In this document: positions 11,301 through 21,789 of the stretch, piece by piece | Position numbering within the stretch: the first letter of the stretch is position 1 | Layout: each line of letters begins with the position of its first letter | Translations under genes and position numbers: made by a program | Notes under the pieces: generated by a model | What the model was told of the DNA's origin: nothing | Database searches by the model: none | What the model saw: only the letters and a program-made list of their open reading frames with translations | Assembly: GCA_016271365.2 (NCBI GenBank) | Contig: CM057453.1 | Coordinates: 501,679,001-501,743,000, forward strand | Direction of reading: 5' to 3' | Source: Neoceratodus forsteri | Lineage: Eukaryota > Chordata > Ceratodontiformes > Ceratodontidae | Length of the DNA: 64,000 nucleotides

Positions 11301-14300
11301 CTGTGCTAATCAGGAGATGCCTCTGCTGCCTATCTTCCCTGGGACGGACTGTGCTAATGAGGAGATGCCTCTGCTGCCTATCTTCCCTGGGACGGACTGT
11401 GCTAAGGAGGAGATGCCTCTGCTGCCTATCTTCCCTGGGACGGACTGTGCTAAGGAGGAGATGCCTCTGCTGCCTATCTTCCTGGGACGGACTGTGCTAA
11501 GGAGGAGATGCCTCTGCTGCCTATCTTCCCAGGGACGGACTGTGCTAATGAGGAGATGCCTCTGCTGCCTATCTTCCCTGGGACGGACTGTGCTAATGAG
11601 GTGATGCCTCTGCTGCCTATGTTCCCTGGGATGGACTGTGCTAATGAGGTGATGCCTCTGCTGCCTATGTTGCCTGGGACGGAGTGTGCTAATGAGGAGA
11701 TGCCTCTGCTGCCTAAGTTCCCTGGGATGGACTGTGCTAATGAGGTGATGCCTCTGCTGCCTATGTTCCCTGGGATGGACTGTGCTAATGAGGAGATGCC
11801 TCTGCTGCCTATGTTCCCTGGGATGGACTGTGCTAATGAGGAGATGCCTCTGCTGCCTATGTTGCCTGGGATGGACTGTGCTAATGAGGAGATGCCTCTG
11901 CTGCCTATGTTGCCTGGGATGGACTGTGCTAATGAGGAGATGCCTCTGCTGCCTATGTTGCCTGGGATGGACTGTGCTAATGAGGAGATGCCTGTGATGC
12001 CTATGTTCCCTGGGATGGACTGTGCTAATGAGGAGATGCCTGTGATGCCTATGTTCCCTGGGATGGACTGTGCTAATGAGGAGATGCCTGTGATGCCTAT
12101 GTTCCTGGGATGGACTGTGCTAATGAGGAGATGCCTGTGATGCCTATGTTCCCTGGGATGGACTGTGCTAATGAGGAGATGCCTGTGATGCCTATGTTCC
12201 CTGGGATGGACTGTGCTAATGAGGAGATGCCTGTGATGCCTATGTTCCCTGGGATGGACTGTGCTAATGAGGAGATGCCTGTGATGCCTATGTTCCCTGG
12301 GATCGAGTGTGCTAATGAGGAGATGCCTGTGATGCCTATGTTCCCTGGGATCGAGTGTGCTAATGAGGAGATGCCTGTGATGCCTATGTTCCCTGGGATC
12401 GAGTGTGCTAATGAGGAGATGCCTGTGATGCCTATGTTCCCTGGGATGGAGTGTGCTAATGAGGAGATGCCTGTGATGCCTATGTTCCCTGGGATGGAGT
12501 GTGCTAATGAGGAGATGCCTGTGATGCCTATGTTCCCTGGGATGGAGTGTGCTAATGAGGCGATGCCTGTGCTGCCTATGTTCCCTGGGATGGAGTGTGC
12601 TAATGAGGCGATGCCTGTGCTGCCTATGTTCCCTGGGATGGAGTGTACTAATGAGGCGATGCCTGTGCTGCCTATGTTCCCTGGGATGGAGTGTGCTAAT
12701 GAGGCGATGCCTGTGCTGCCTATGTTCCCTGGGATGGAGTGTGCTAATGAAGCGATGCCTGTGCTGCCTATGTTCCCTGGGATGGAGTGTGCTAATGAGG
12801 CGATGCCTGTGCTGCCTATGTTCCCTGGGATGGAGTGTGCTAATGAGGCGATGCCTGTGCTGCCTATGTTCCCTGGGATGGAGTGTGCTAATGAGGCGAT
12901 GCCTGTGCTGCCTATGTTCCCTGGGATGGAGTGTGCTAATGAGGCGATGCCTGTGCTACCTATGTTCCCTGGGATGGAGTGTGCTAATGAGGCGATGCCT
13001 GTGCTACCTATGTTCCTGGGATGGAGTGTGCTAATGAGGCGATGCCTGTGCTGCCTATGTTCCCTGGGATGGAGTGTGCTAATGAGCGATGCCTGTGCTG
13101 CCTATGTTCCCTGGGATGGAGTGTGCTAATGAGGCGATGCCTGAGCTGCCTATGTTCCCTGGGATGGAGTGTGCTAATGAGGCGATGCCTGAGCTGCCTA
13201 TGTTCCCTGGGATGGAGTGTGCTAATGAGGAGATGCCTGTGCTGCCTATGTTCCCTGGGATGGAGTGTGCTAATGAAGAGATGCCTGTGCTGCCTATGTT
13301 CCCTGGGATGGAGTGTGCTAATGAGGAGATGCCTGTGCTGCCTATGTTCCCTGGGATGGAGTGTGCTAATGAGGAGATGCCTGTGCTGCCTATGTTCCTG
13401 GGATGGAGTGTGCTAATGAGGAGATGCCTGTGCTGCCTATGTTCCCTGGGATGGAGTGTGCTAATGAGGAGATGCCTGTGCTGCCTATGTTGCTTGGGAT
13501 GACTGTGCTAATGAGGTGATGCCTGTGCTGCCTATGTTCCCTGGGATGGAGTGTGCTAATGACGAGATGCCTGTGCTGCCTATGTTCCCTGGGATGGACT
13601 GTGCTAATGAGGTGATGCCTGTGCTGCCTATGTTGCTTGGGATGGAGTGTGCTAATGACGAGATGCCTGTGCTGCCTATGTTCCCTGGGATGGACTGTGC
13701 TAATGAGGTGATGCCTGTGCTGCCTATGTTGCTTGGGATGGAGTGTGCTAATGAGGAGATGCCTGTGCTGCCTATGTTGCTTGGGATGGAGTGCGCTAAT
13801 GAGGAGATGCCTGTGCTGCCTTTGTTCCCTGGGATCGAGTGTGCTAATGAGGAGATGCCTGTCCTGCCTATGTTGCCTGGGATGGAGTGTGCTAATGAGG
13901 AGATGCCTGTGCTTCCTATGTTTCCCTGGGATCAGGTGTGCTATGAGGAGATGCCTGTGCTGCCTATGTTGCTTGGGATGGAGTGTGCTAATGAGGTGAT
14001 GCCTGTGTTGCCTATGTTCCCTGGGATCGAGTGTGCTAATGAGGAGATGCCTGTGCTGCCTATGTTGCTTGGATGGATTGTGCTAATGAGGAGATGCCTG
14101 TGTTGCCTATGTTCCCTGGGATGGAGTGTGCTAATGAGGCGATGCCTGTGCTGCCTATGTTCCCTGGGATGGAGTGTGCTAATGAGGCGATACCTGTGCT
14201 GCCTATGTTCCCTGGGATGGAGTGTGCTAATGAGGCGATGCCTGTGCTACCTATGTTCCCTGGGATGGAGTGTGCAAATGAGGCGATGCCTGTGCTGCCT

Positions 14301-14790
14301 ATGTTCCCTGGGATGGAGTGTGCTAATGAGGCGATGCCTGTGCTGCCTATGTCCCTGGAGATGGAGTGTGCTAATGAGGCGATGCCTGTGCTACCTATGT
14401 TCCCTGGGATGGAGTGTGCTAATGAGGCGATGCCTGTGCTGCCTATGTTCCCTGGGATGGAGTGTGCTAATGAGGCGATGCCTGTGCTACCTATGTTCCC
14501 TGGGATGGAGTGTGCTAATGAGGCAATGCCTGTGCTGCCTATGTTCCCTGGGATGGAGTGTGCTAATGAGGCGATGCCTGTGCTGCCTATGTTCCCTGGG
14601 ATGGAGTGTGCTAATGAGGTGATGCCTGTGCTGCCTATGTTCCCTGGGATGGAGTGTGCTAATGAGGAGATGCCTGTGCTGCCTATGTTCCCTGGGATGG
14701 AGTGTGCTAATGAGGAGATGCCTGTACTACATATGTTCCCTGGGATGGAGTTTGCTAATGAGGAGATGCCTGTGCTACCTGTGTTCCCTG
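8340..14790. repeat. minisatellite right half, blocks IV-VI
   Basis: Two more cycles of CANEE/CANEV, CANQE and CAKEE occur (about 8,340-9,770 and 9,770-11,540). A final block follows, dominated by CANEE with MPVMP (about 11,990-12,540) and CANEA with MPVLP (about 12,545-13,200 and 14,100-14,640). Unit length here is nearly always exactly 48 bp, so this side is the better preserved. The last two units diverge (about 14,720-14,790) and lead into unique sequence. Confidence 0.8.
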
Positions 14791-15422
14791 TGGTGGATTG
14801 GATGGGAGAACATGGAATTGAGACTTTAGAGAAGTCCCCAGGTGAAACTGGTCTGGACTTTGTGTGTTCTGGGGTGAAGTCTGCAGTTAAGGTAGAGTCG
14901 ACCATCAAGAAAGAAGAAGCAGTAATTGCTGAAGGGGCATTTTAATGTGTTAACAATAAGTTTTCTTGTGTTAATTGGAAACAGTTGCAAATAGGAGATG
15001 TTGAAGTGGGTAAGCTGAGTAAGTTGGCTACCAACAAAGTCGGGAATAGTAAAGGGAACATATTGTGGTAGTATGAATTTAGGGATGGGATATTATGCCA
15101 CATGAGGCCTAACCCCCGTAGCCTGCAGATAGAAGCAAGAGTGGTGGTACCCAGGGCTTACAGGAGGGAACTGTTGGAGACGGTATGCAGGGATGTTCAA
15201 CTCCTAGATCCTGAGGAGGTTTTGGGACACCTTACACCGTACTTTCACTGGCTGGGAATGTACTGCCAGGTAGCGACATATGTATGGGGCAGGATTGTTA
15301 GCCATCGTAGGGAGATTACAGAACGTGGGAGAGGAGTAGCCCAGAGGTTTGAAGTTCACAAACAGTGGCACCCATGGAAAAAGGGGAGGTCTGCATTTAG
15401 AGTGATGGGTTCCAGGTGGTAG
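14790..15422 (+). pseudogene. decayed Gypsy-type pol remnant with integrase zinc-binding-like domain
   Basis: The frame of the last minisatellite units continues into non-repetitive coding-like sequence. It crosses a TAA at 14,943 and a TAG at 15,069 and runs in the same frame to a TAG at 15,420. The part from about 15,072 resembles the region around the H2C2 domain of Ty3/Gypsy integrases: a DGIL element, then VVPRAYRRELLE, a GHL motif, and an FHWLGMY segment in place of the usual FYWPGM. The expected first His is Cys (TVCRDV) and the C-terminal CxxC pair is absent, so zinc binding is probably lost. The family assignment is from memory of the domain pattern. A domesticated gene is possible, but the two internal stops argue for a fossil. 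Confidence 0.6.
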
Positions 15423-16570
15423 ACAGCTGTTCAGAAATATGGTAGATATGGCTAGTTATAGTTACATGCTATAGGAATATGGTGATACATGTAACCCAGG
15501 TCAGGGTGTGGGTAAATGACATTCTTGGGATAATGGAAAAAGTCTCTTGAGGTGTTATTTAGTATAGTGCTAGGGTTATGGTAGAAATGTGTATGCTTCC
15601 CTGGGGTGGACTTTGAGCATGAGGAAGGGCCATAGCTTTAATTTTCCTCCCGGGTGGAATGTGAGGGATTGTCACTGTGCTATCTATTGTTATGGGAGTC
15701 TTTTCAAAAAAGTCATAAAATGTGTCTCATAAACTGAGTACTGAGTATATTCCTCAGACAGTTATGAAAATGAAAGATTGATGGGTAGAATGTTATAACG
15801 AAGTAACCTCAGTTACACACAATGATATAATATTGCTTAAGAAGTGTTTGCATATTGTGTGTATCATGAAATGTGATTTTGAATTTGCATATGCCTTGTG
15901 ATCCTAAAAGATTTCTGATGGCTTCAAAGGGTTGCATGTAACTATGCTGAAGAATTAAGATTTATTTTTCTTATGTTTCCTCTTTTACACTGTTTAGTTT
16001 TTCTAGTTACCCTTTTTGGACTGAGGGGTTGGCCCCCTTCAGCCATTTCTTTTCTTTCTGAACTGTCTCATGTCTTCTAGCTTTCTTTTCCCTCTATTTC
16101 TGGTCACAAGTACAAATGTTGTTTTAGAGGTTTACTGCCAGTGGGCACACTCCAGAAAACATCGGCACCTAACTAGGGATCTGAGGTTCGAGCAGATTTG
16201 ATAGACCGTAAGGCCTAATCTGCTGGCAGTTAGTATGTTAGTATGTTAACATTGCTCAGGTTGCCTACTCTGGTCCAGAATTGACATAAGGATTCAGTAG
16301 TACAGTTCCTGAGAGTATATCATTATGTAGTAAATGTCTGATCTGTTAAAAGATGTTAGAGAGACTACTACATAAGCCCCAGGGTAATTCATAATAAGAT
16401 ATTTATTTTATAGAAATGTTGGTGCTGTGTTGCCATCTTTTAAAAAAAAAAGGACCCTGGGATGGAGCTCTTTGGTGTGGGTGGGCCGGAGCTCCAATAC
16501 CCCCCTCCTGCTTTAAGAAGTATAGGTTTTGGACAACCAAGAGGTGGTTGCCCTCCTAGGTGGGGAGGAA
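15423..16570. other. unassigned AT-rich stretch, probably decayed 3' part of the Gypsy-like element
   Basis: No convincing ORF or conserved catalytic integrase motif is visible. The interval lies between the integrase-like domain and a possible LTR start, and it contains a short CR1 tail. Its length is compatible with an eroded integrase core, but this is position-based inference only. Confidence 0.3.
16190..16245 (+). mobile_element. CR1 LINE 3' tail fragment
   Basis: A short segment ends in TCTGCTGGCAG followed by two TTAGTATG octamers. It matches the extreme 3' ends of the CR1 copies elsewhere in the window, for example the minus-strand copy near 47,450, which has the same octamer. Confidence 0.6.
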
Positions 16571-16930
16571 TGTCACAGGGTGACCTGTGATGGGTGAGGG
16601 TTTTAGAAAAACGTTAACCCCCCCTTGCAAAGGATATAAAGTGTTTAGGTGATTTAGTTATTTATAGTACAGGTATGGTCACAGCTTTATAATGAAATGG
16701 GGCTGGAAAATATACGTTTGTGGTTCCTTTGGGTATTTGTCTTCCTAATAGGAATTACAGATGCCCCTAGGGTGCTATGAAGTAGTGAACGTCCAAGTTA
16801 GAATTTTCTGCTGCTTCTGAATGTATCCGAATAATAGCAGATGCTAGCAAATAGAGGATTAGAACTGTTGGTATCTTTTTCCAATAAAAGCAATGGTGCT
16901 CTGAATTGTGAATTGCTGGGCTATTTGTCC
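16571..16930 (+). mobile_element. possible LTR (3') of the Gypsy-like element
   Basis: A purine-rich tract (GGTGGGGAGGAA) directly precedes TGTCACAGGG, the arrangement expected of a polypurine tract and LTR start. A TATAAA lies at 16,635-16,640 and an AATAAA at 16,883-16,888, which would fit LTR promoter and polyadenylation signals. No second LTR copy or clear CA end was found, so this is tentative. Confidence 0.3.
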
Positions 16931-18759
16931 CTATACTTATAGTGGGAAGCAGGAGCGCTTGGATAGTAAAAGAAATTGGTGGAAACTGCCACTCGGGGAT
17001 TTGCAGGTGGTAGATATAGGTTTTTCCTCATGGTGGTACAGTTTCTCTAATTTCATGCTAATTTAGGCTGCATTCTCTGAGAGCGCTGGTTTGCATTGAG
17101 GGGATAAGTGTTTGAATGGGAGACTGAGGTGTAGGATGATCCCCCCTTAACACATTCGGCATGGTTAAATTCTCTTGAGGAATGTATGCACCTGGACAGT
17201 CTCACATTTAGATTCCAGACACCTGACCCAGTAATGCTGAGTATGTCTGTTAGTGTTTATGTTGAAATGGACCTGCACGATGCGGCATCATGCACGCTGC
17301 ATGAATGTGTGCATGGAGCTTTGCAGTAGTGTGAATGCTCCATGAAAAATGAGCGTAGCGGCTTGTTTATTTTAATCATTGCACACAACACCTAAAGAGG
17401 CACAAGTGATTGCTTTGTGGTGGAAAGAGTAGTAAAATAAACAAACCAGTGGACTGCAGTGCACACGAGCTTCCCTCTGGCTGATTCAGGGTTATGCCTT
17501 GTTTTGCAGGTCTGTACAGCGTTTTGGGAAAGTGTGCCTCCAAGGTAAGGGTGAATACTGTAATGGAGGCTCCTATTCACTGGTGGACAGTGTAGGGGGT
17601 GTTTGGTGCTTCAGGCAGGGGTTTGCGTGTTGTTTGTGTGTTGGAATGGGTGGCTGCACATCTGCCTAGCTCTGTGCTGCAAGTTGTTGTTTTTAGGGTC
17701 AGAGGACCTGCCTTCAGCTTGGCGGGCATGCTTGGGGTGCCGGCCGCTTCTGTGGGCCGTTGTTGGAGCCGCCACTTTGTCTTGTGGCTTGTTTGTGCAC
17801 TCAAGCTGCATGGGTGGTGTTCTTGTAACCATTAAGGAGAAATAAAAGAAATATAAAAGAAAACTAGCGAATGAGCCGAAGAAGAAACAGAGCACCTAGG
17901 GAGGTGAGCAAGATAGGCATCTGCTTCCTCCCCTCGGTGTTTCAGCTCTCATGTTGCTTTTTCCACTTCATCTTTGTGTATCTTACTTCCAGAGCTCACT
18001 GTCTGCCCAAAGAAACTGAAGCAAGTGGTTTTTGTTATTTCTTTTTCAATCGTTTAAATTTAGGCAGAATAGTGGTCCTAATGGAAGGAGCTGCACTTAC
18101 CCCTCTCTCTGGTCTGCTGTTCCCTGTATAATTTCAGGACTCCTTTCGGAGCCTGCTGGCCTTGTAGTTGCTATATTTATACAGTTTAAGGCAGGGCCAT
18201 TTGAGTGGAGGTTGAGTTCATTAATTATTTATGAAGTCTTTTGTTTTTTTCTTTTGAAATATAAATTAAACAGTATTTATTTCCAGTGTCATGTTATACA
18301 AATGATGCAATAGTACTGTTAAATAAAGATAGAAGTAAAAACAGTTTGTATTGTTTAAAATAAAAGCTTGAAACACTAGATGGGGCGGGCTTAGACTCAC
18401 ATGGGTTTGTAAGTAAGTATATAAGGGTTGATATTACAAGCCATTTCGGATACAGCAGGTGTTGGGTCTGGAGGCAGACTCCAGTAGGGAGCTCTGAGTA
18501 TTGCTCCCAGGTATTGAAGTAGAACACCTGGGATGGCTAGCTCTTTCTGGCTATATAGTTCCAATGACTTTTATGAGTTATGGCTGCCATTCAATTTATC
18601 ATTTATATCGTGCCAGTTCACTGTTTAAATATGTGTTGCTAAAAAGAAGAAAGATACTGAAGTAAAATAAATTTGCTGAATTTTTTTACCTGCAATTGTG
18701 TTACACTACTGTGCAGTCTCTTCAGTCCACAAAGTCAGCCGCACCCTATGACACTGAGG
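16931..18759. other. no gene recognised
   Basis: AT-rich unique-looking DNA. The ORFs here are short, overlap on both strands and show no recognisable domains. I see no tandem repeat or clear mobile element. Confidence 0.5.
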
Positions 18760-19157
18760 TATTCTCAATACCAGAAAGAAGTATTTAAAACTGTGATATG
18801 TTCAATACCAGAAAGAAGTATTCAAAATTGGGATATTCACAATACCAGAAAGAAGTATTCAAAACTGGGATATTCTCAATACCAAAAAGAAGTATTCAAA
18901 ACTATTCTCAGTACCAGAAAGAAGCATTCAAAACTGGGGTATTCTCAGTAACAGAAAGAAGTATTCAAAACTATTCTCAGTAACAGAAAGAAGTATTCAA
19001 AACTGGGGTAATCTCAATACCAGAAAGAAGTATTCAAAACTGGGTTATTCTCAATACCAGAAAGAAATATTCAAAACTGTGGTATTCACAATACCAGAAA
19101 GAAGTATTCAAAACTGGGGTATTCTCGGTACCAGAAAGAAGTATTCAAAACTGGGGA
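18760..19157. repeat. 37-bp minisatellite, 11 copies
   Basis: The core CCAGAAAGAAGTATTCAAAA recurs with starts at 18,771, 18,808, 18,845, 18,882, 18,914, 18,951, 18,983, 19,020, 19,057, 19,094 and 19,131. Spacing is 37 bp except for two 32-bp intervals (18,882-18,914 and 18,951-18,983), where a TGGGG-like segment is missing. The ORFs across it are by-products of the repeat. Confidence 0.95.
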
Positions 19158-20407
19158 GACTGTAGTTAGCAGCTTCTAGCAGTAATTAGTTATAGCTTCC
19201 AACAGTAGCTGAGCTGAACAATTAAACAAGCCTAGGAATTGTAGGCATAGGCAATAATGCACAGAAAAACAACAGTAGTAATTCCTTGGTACAATGGCAT
19301 TTATACAGGCTTGAATCCCATGGAAAAAGTAATATAGAATTGCAGGAGACTCTGGTTTGAGTCACAGTGAGTGCTAATAAGTATGTTCGAGCATATTTAA
19401 ATCCCCCAAAGGGCTGTATGAAAACCAAGAGCATACAGAAGGAAAAGGGGAGTAAATAATGAAATACTGATGCAAGGAAGCAGAAAAGAAAACTTATGAG
19501 GATGCAAGGCTGCCAAGGTAAAATTGGACTTGCGCACAATGCAGCAGGTTAGGGTATAACCGAGAGTTGCAGCTAGCTGAGCAGCAGAGCCAGGACCAAG
19601 TGCAAGCAATTAGTGAAGCACAGGAGGCAGCAACTGCAGTAGGAGCTGAAACATACAATTACAGTTGCATGAAAGCTGAGATTTGGTAGGGGCCTGAGCA
19701 CAGGAGAAATACAGTGCAAACAAAGGGCAACAATAAGCTGAGGAAAAGCAGAACTCCCCCCCGCCCAAAAATAAGAAAACACAAACCAAAAACATGAACA
19801 CAGGAAAGCAGAAAAACAAGCACACAGCAGCCGGAAGAAAAACAAATACTAACCAAAGCAGGAGAAACACATGAACACATTCTGCAGAAACCAATCAGAG
19901 TCCACAGCATGAATAAACTAGAGGGGGTGGGGTCAAGGCCCCAGCAAGCCCCAGGCAATGGCTGCAGCAGGCCCAAGTGAGATGACAGAGTGACAGAGCC
20001 TCTGGCTGGCAACAAAAAATGCTTCAGAAGAAGGCTGGGAGGAACTGCTTATATAGCTCAGAAAGGGGGCATGGCTGGTTGCTTACCCATTGAACCACAG
20101 GTGTAGCCTTTCAATTATGTGGTTACAGTTCCACTGAGTGTTGCTGTGGCATCACAACCATAAGAATAAATCTCAAGTGGCTCCATGATGTCACCAGAAC
20201 TCCGAGGTTGAATTACAGAGTTATTGATAGTTTCCTATATTTTATGTTTCCGTAATATATGTATTCAATTAGTGTATTTATTATTTCTTTTAGTAATCAG
20301 GTAAATCACACTTGATAAAAACCCATTTAGAAGTGGTGAGCAGGGTCACAAGGACTGTTTTCTATACAGACAATGTAGCGTACAAAGACTAAACTGTTGT
20401 ACATAAA
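19158..20407. other. no gene recognised
   Basis: Unique-looking sequence. Minus-strand ORFs around 19,570-20,015 are Leu/Cys/Phe-rich, overlapping and without recognisable domains. They probably arise from a purine-rich plus strand. Confidence 0.5.
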
Positions 20408-20819
20408 GGGTCGGATATTCAGACTGCACCAGGCAGTAGCGCAAGCCTGGACGCAGTGCAACTGGGCTGTGCCGGGGCCAGGACCATGCAATATTCAATG
20501 GTGATACACCATGGTGCAGCACCATTGAATATGGCAAGGTCGGCGCACATACTGCGCATGGCGCAGTGGCACTGTACCACTGCAAGCCACAGAGAGGAAG
20601 CATGGGGATGCACCAGCGCAAGTACCGTGGTGCTAGGTGCATCACCTGCAATATTCAGCTGGAGGCATGCAAATGAGGCCATGATCTATGCAAGGCACAA
20701 ATGGGGCCATTTGCATGTCATTATGGCCCCATTTGCCTGCGTTGCACTGGGCGTCTCGGCAAAATGCACCTGGCGCCCTGCCAAGCTGCTGTCGTCGGGG
20801 ATTGGTTCCCTGGTGGGCT

Positions 20820-21103
20820 ATTGTAGCCCCCCCTCCTGTATGCCCGATTGCAGGCTGTAGTAATAATACAGAGTACCCTGGTGGTCTAGTGGATCCCACC
20901 CTGTATGCCCAATCACAGCTGTAGTGATAAGAAAGATTACCCTAGTGGTCCAGTGGACCCCCTTCCCTCCCTGTATGCCCAATCGCGGGCTGTAGTAAGA
21001 ATAAAGATTAACTTGGTGGTCCAGTGGACCCCCTCCCTCCCGTATGCCTGATTGCGGGCTGTAGTAATAAGAAATATCAACCTGGTGGTCCAGTGGTACC
21101 CCC
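20820..21103. repeat. 65-70 bp direct repeats, four copies, with inverted copy at 21,300-21,405
   Basis: The segment CTGTATGCCC...GGCTGTAGTAATAA followed by a GGTGGTCCAGTGG motif recurs with starts near 20,836, 20,901, 20,971 and 21,041. The same text appears as reverse complement (CCACTGGACTACC-like, then TTACTACAGCCCGCGATTGG) at about 21,300-21,405. The two sets could pair into a long hairpin. Confidence 0.8.
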
Positions 21104-21209
21104 CTTCCCCACCCACCCACAGAGGCCCACAGCCACCAAGCACCCCCCCGTCATCAGCGGGTGGCAGCACCCTGCCTGCATACCACCCGGCTGCCCACTG
21201 AATGACAGC

Positions 21210-21275
21210 GTACAGTATGATCTGTACACCTATTGGGCCAAAGTGTGGACCAAGGTCTTGCAGATCATACTGTAC
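21210..21275. repeat. 15-bp perfect inverted repeat
   Basis: GTACAGTATGATCTG (21,210-21,224) is exactly complementary to CAGATCATACTGTAC (21,261-21,275), with a 36-nt loop. It lies near the centre of the TIR element. Confidence 0.9.
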
Positions 21276-21789
21276 TACAAAGACCAGATATGTGAATAAA
21301 TGTGGGCATACAGGGAGGAGGGTCACTGGACTACCAGTATAATCTTTATTCTTACTACAGCCCGCGATTGGGCATATGGGAAGATCACTAGACTACCAGG
21401 GGTCAAGTGCTTGTGGGCAATTGTGCTGCTGGGACGAGTGGCCACCCACAGCTGGCAGCTGTTGTGTTGCACCTTGCAATACAGCTGCCCACCTGTGGGT
21501 GGCCAGCATTTGAGCCTATTATTTACGGCTCAACTTTGAGTAACAGTGTGCGGTGCATGTAGGGGCTGCACCAGCATATGCGCCGCACATTCCGGGCTGA
21601 ATATCGGGATGTGCCGCATATGCATGAGCACGCCCCTGCATCTACACCACATACATTACCAGTGTGCCCTGGCGCATCGGGAGTTGTGCCGCGCAACCTG
21701 CCCCTTTGAATATTGCGCCGGAGCGCATTGGGGGTTATGCATGGCGCAACCCCGTTGCACCAGGTGCAACCCTTTTGAATATCCCGGCC

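Larger units (their letters stand above)
1..14790. repeat. giant 48-bp minisatellite (16-codon unit)
   Basis: The whole interval is a head-to-tail array of one 48-bp unit. Read in one plus-strand frame, the unit gives 16 residues such as MPVLPMFPGMECANEA. About 300 units fit, and the array runs off the left edge, so its true size is unknown. Variable codons are 2 (Pro/Thr), 3 (Val/Leu/Glu), 4 (Leu/Met), 6 (Met/Ile/Thr/Ser/Lys), 10 (Met/Thr/Ile), 11 (Glu/Asp), 14 (Asn/His/Asp/Lys), 15 (Glu/Gln/Pro) and 16 (Ala/Glu/Val). Because the unit is a multiple of three and lacks stops in two or three frames, very long ORFs arise automatically and are not evidence for a protein. Single-base losses in the CCC and GGG runs flip the frame repeatedly. 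Confidence 0.97.
20408..21789. mobile_element. non-autonomous TIR element (~1.4 kb) with internal hairpins
   Basis: The left end GGGTCGGATATTCAGA and the reverse complement of the right end (GGCCGGGATATTCAAA) form imperfect terminal inverted repeats. The match continues through a TGCACC motif. Inside are short palindromes (20,698-20,710 with 20,723-20,735; 21,210-21,224 with 21,261-21,275; 21,439-21,463 with 21,481-21,505). It also holds four 65-70 bp direct repeats whose inverted copy lies near the right side. No transposase ORF is present. The target-site duplication is not clear, so the superfamily is undetermined. Confidence 0.65.

Noticed and set aside
1..14790. CRISPR-like or centromeric satellite array
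   Set aside because: Units are contiguous with no unique spacers, and the period is 48 bp. No typical alpha-satellite-like monomer or CENP-B-box-like motif was seen. One locus cannot show centromere identity.
15102..15422. Functional domesticated integrase-like gene
   Set aside because: Two in-frame stops separate it from the upstream coding-like sequence, and the zinc-coordinating His and Cys residues are mostly lost.
19573..20015. Membrane-protein-like minus-strand ORFs rich in Leu, Cys and Phe
   Set aside because: Three overlapping ORFs in different frames share the same composition. A purine-rich opposite strand explains it, and there are no domains or splice sites.
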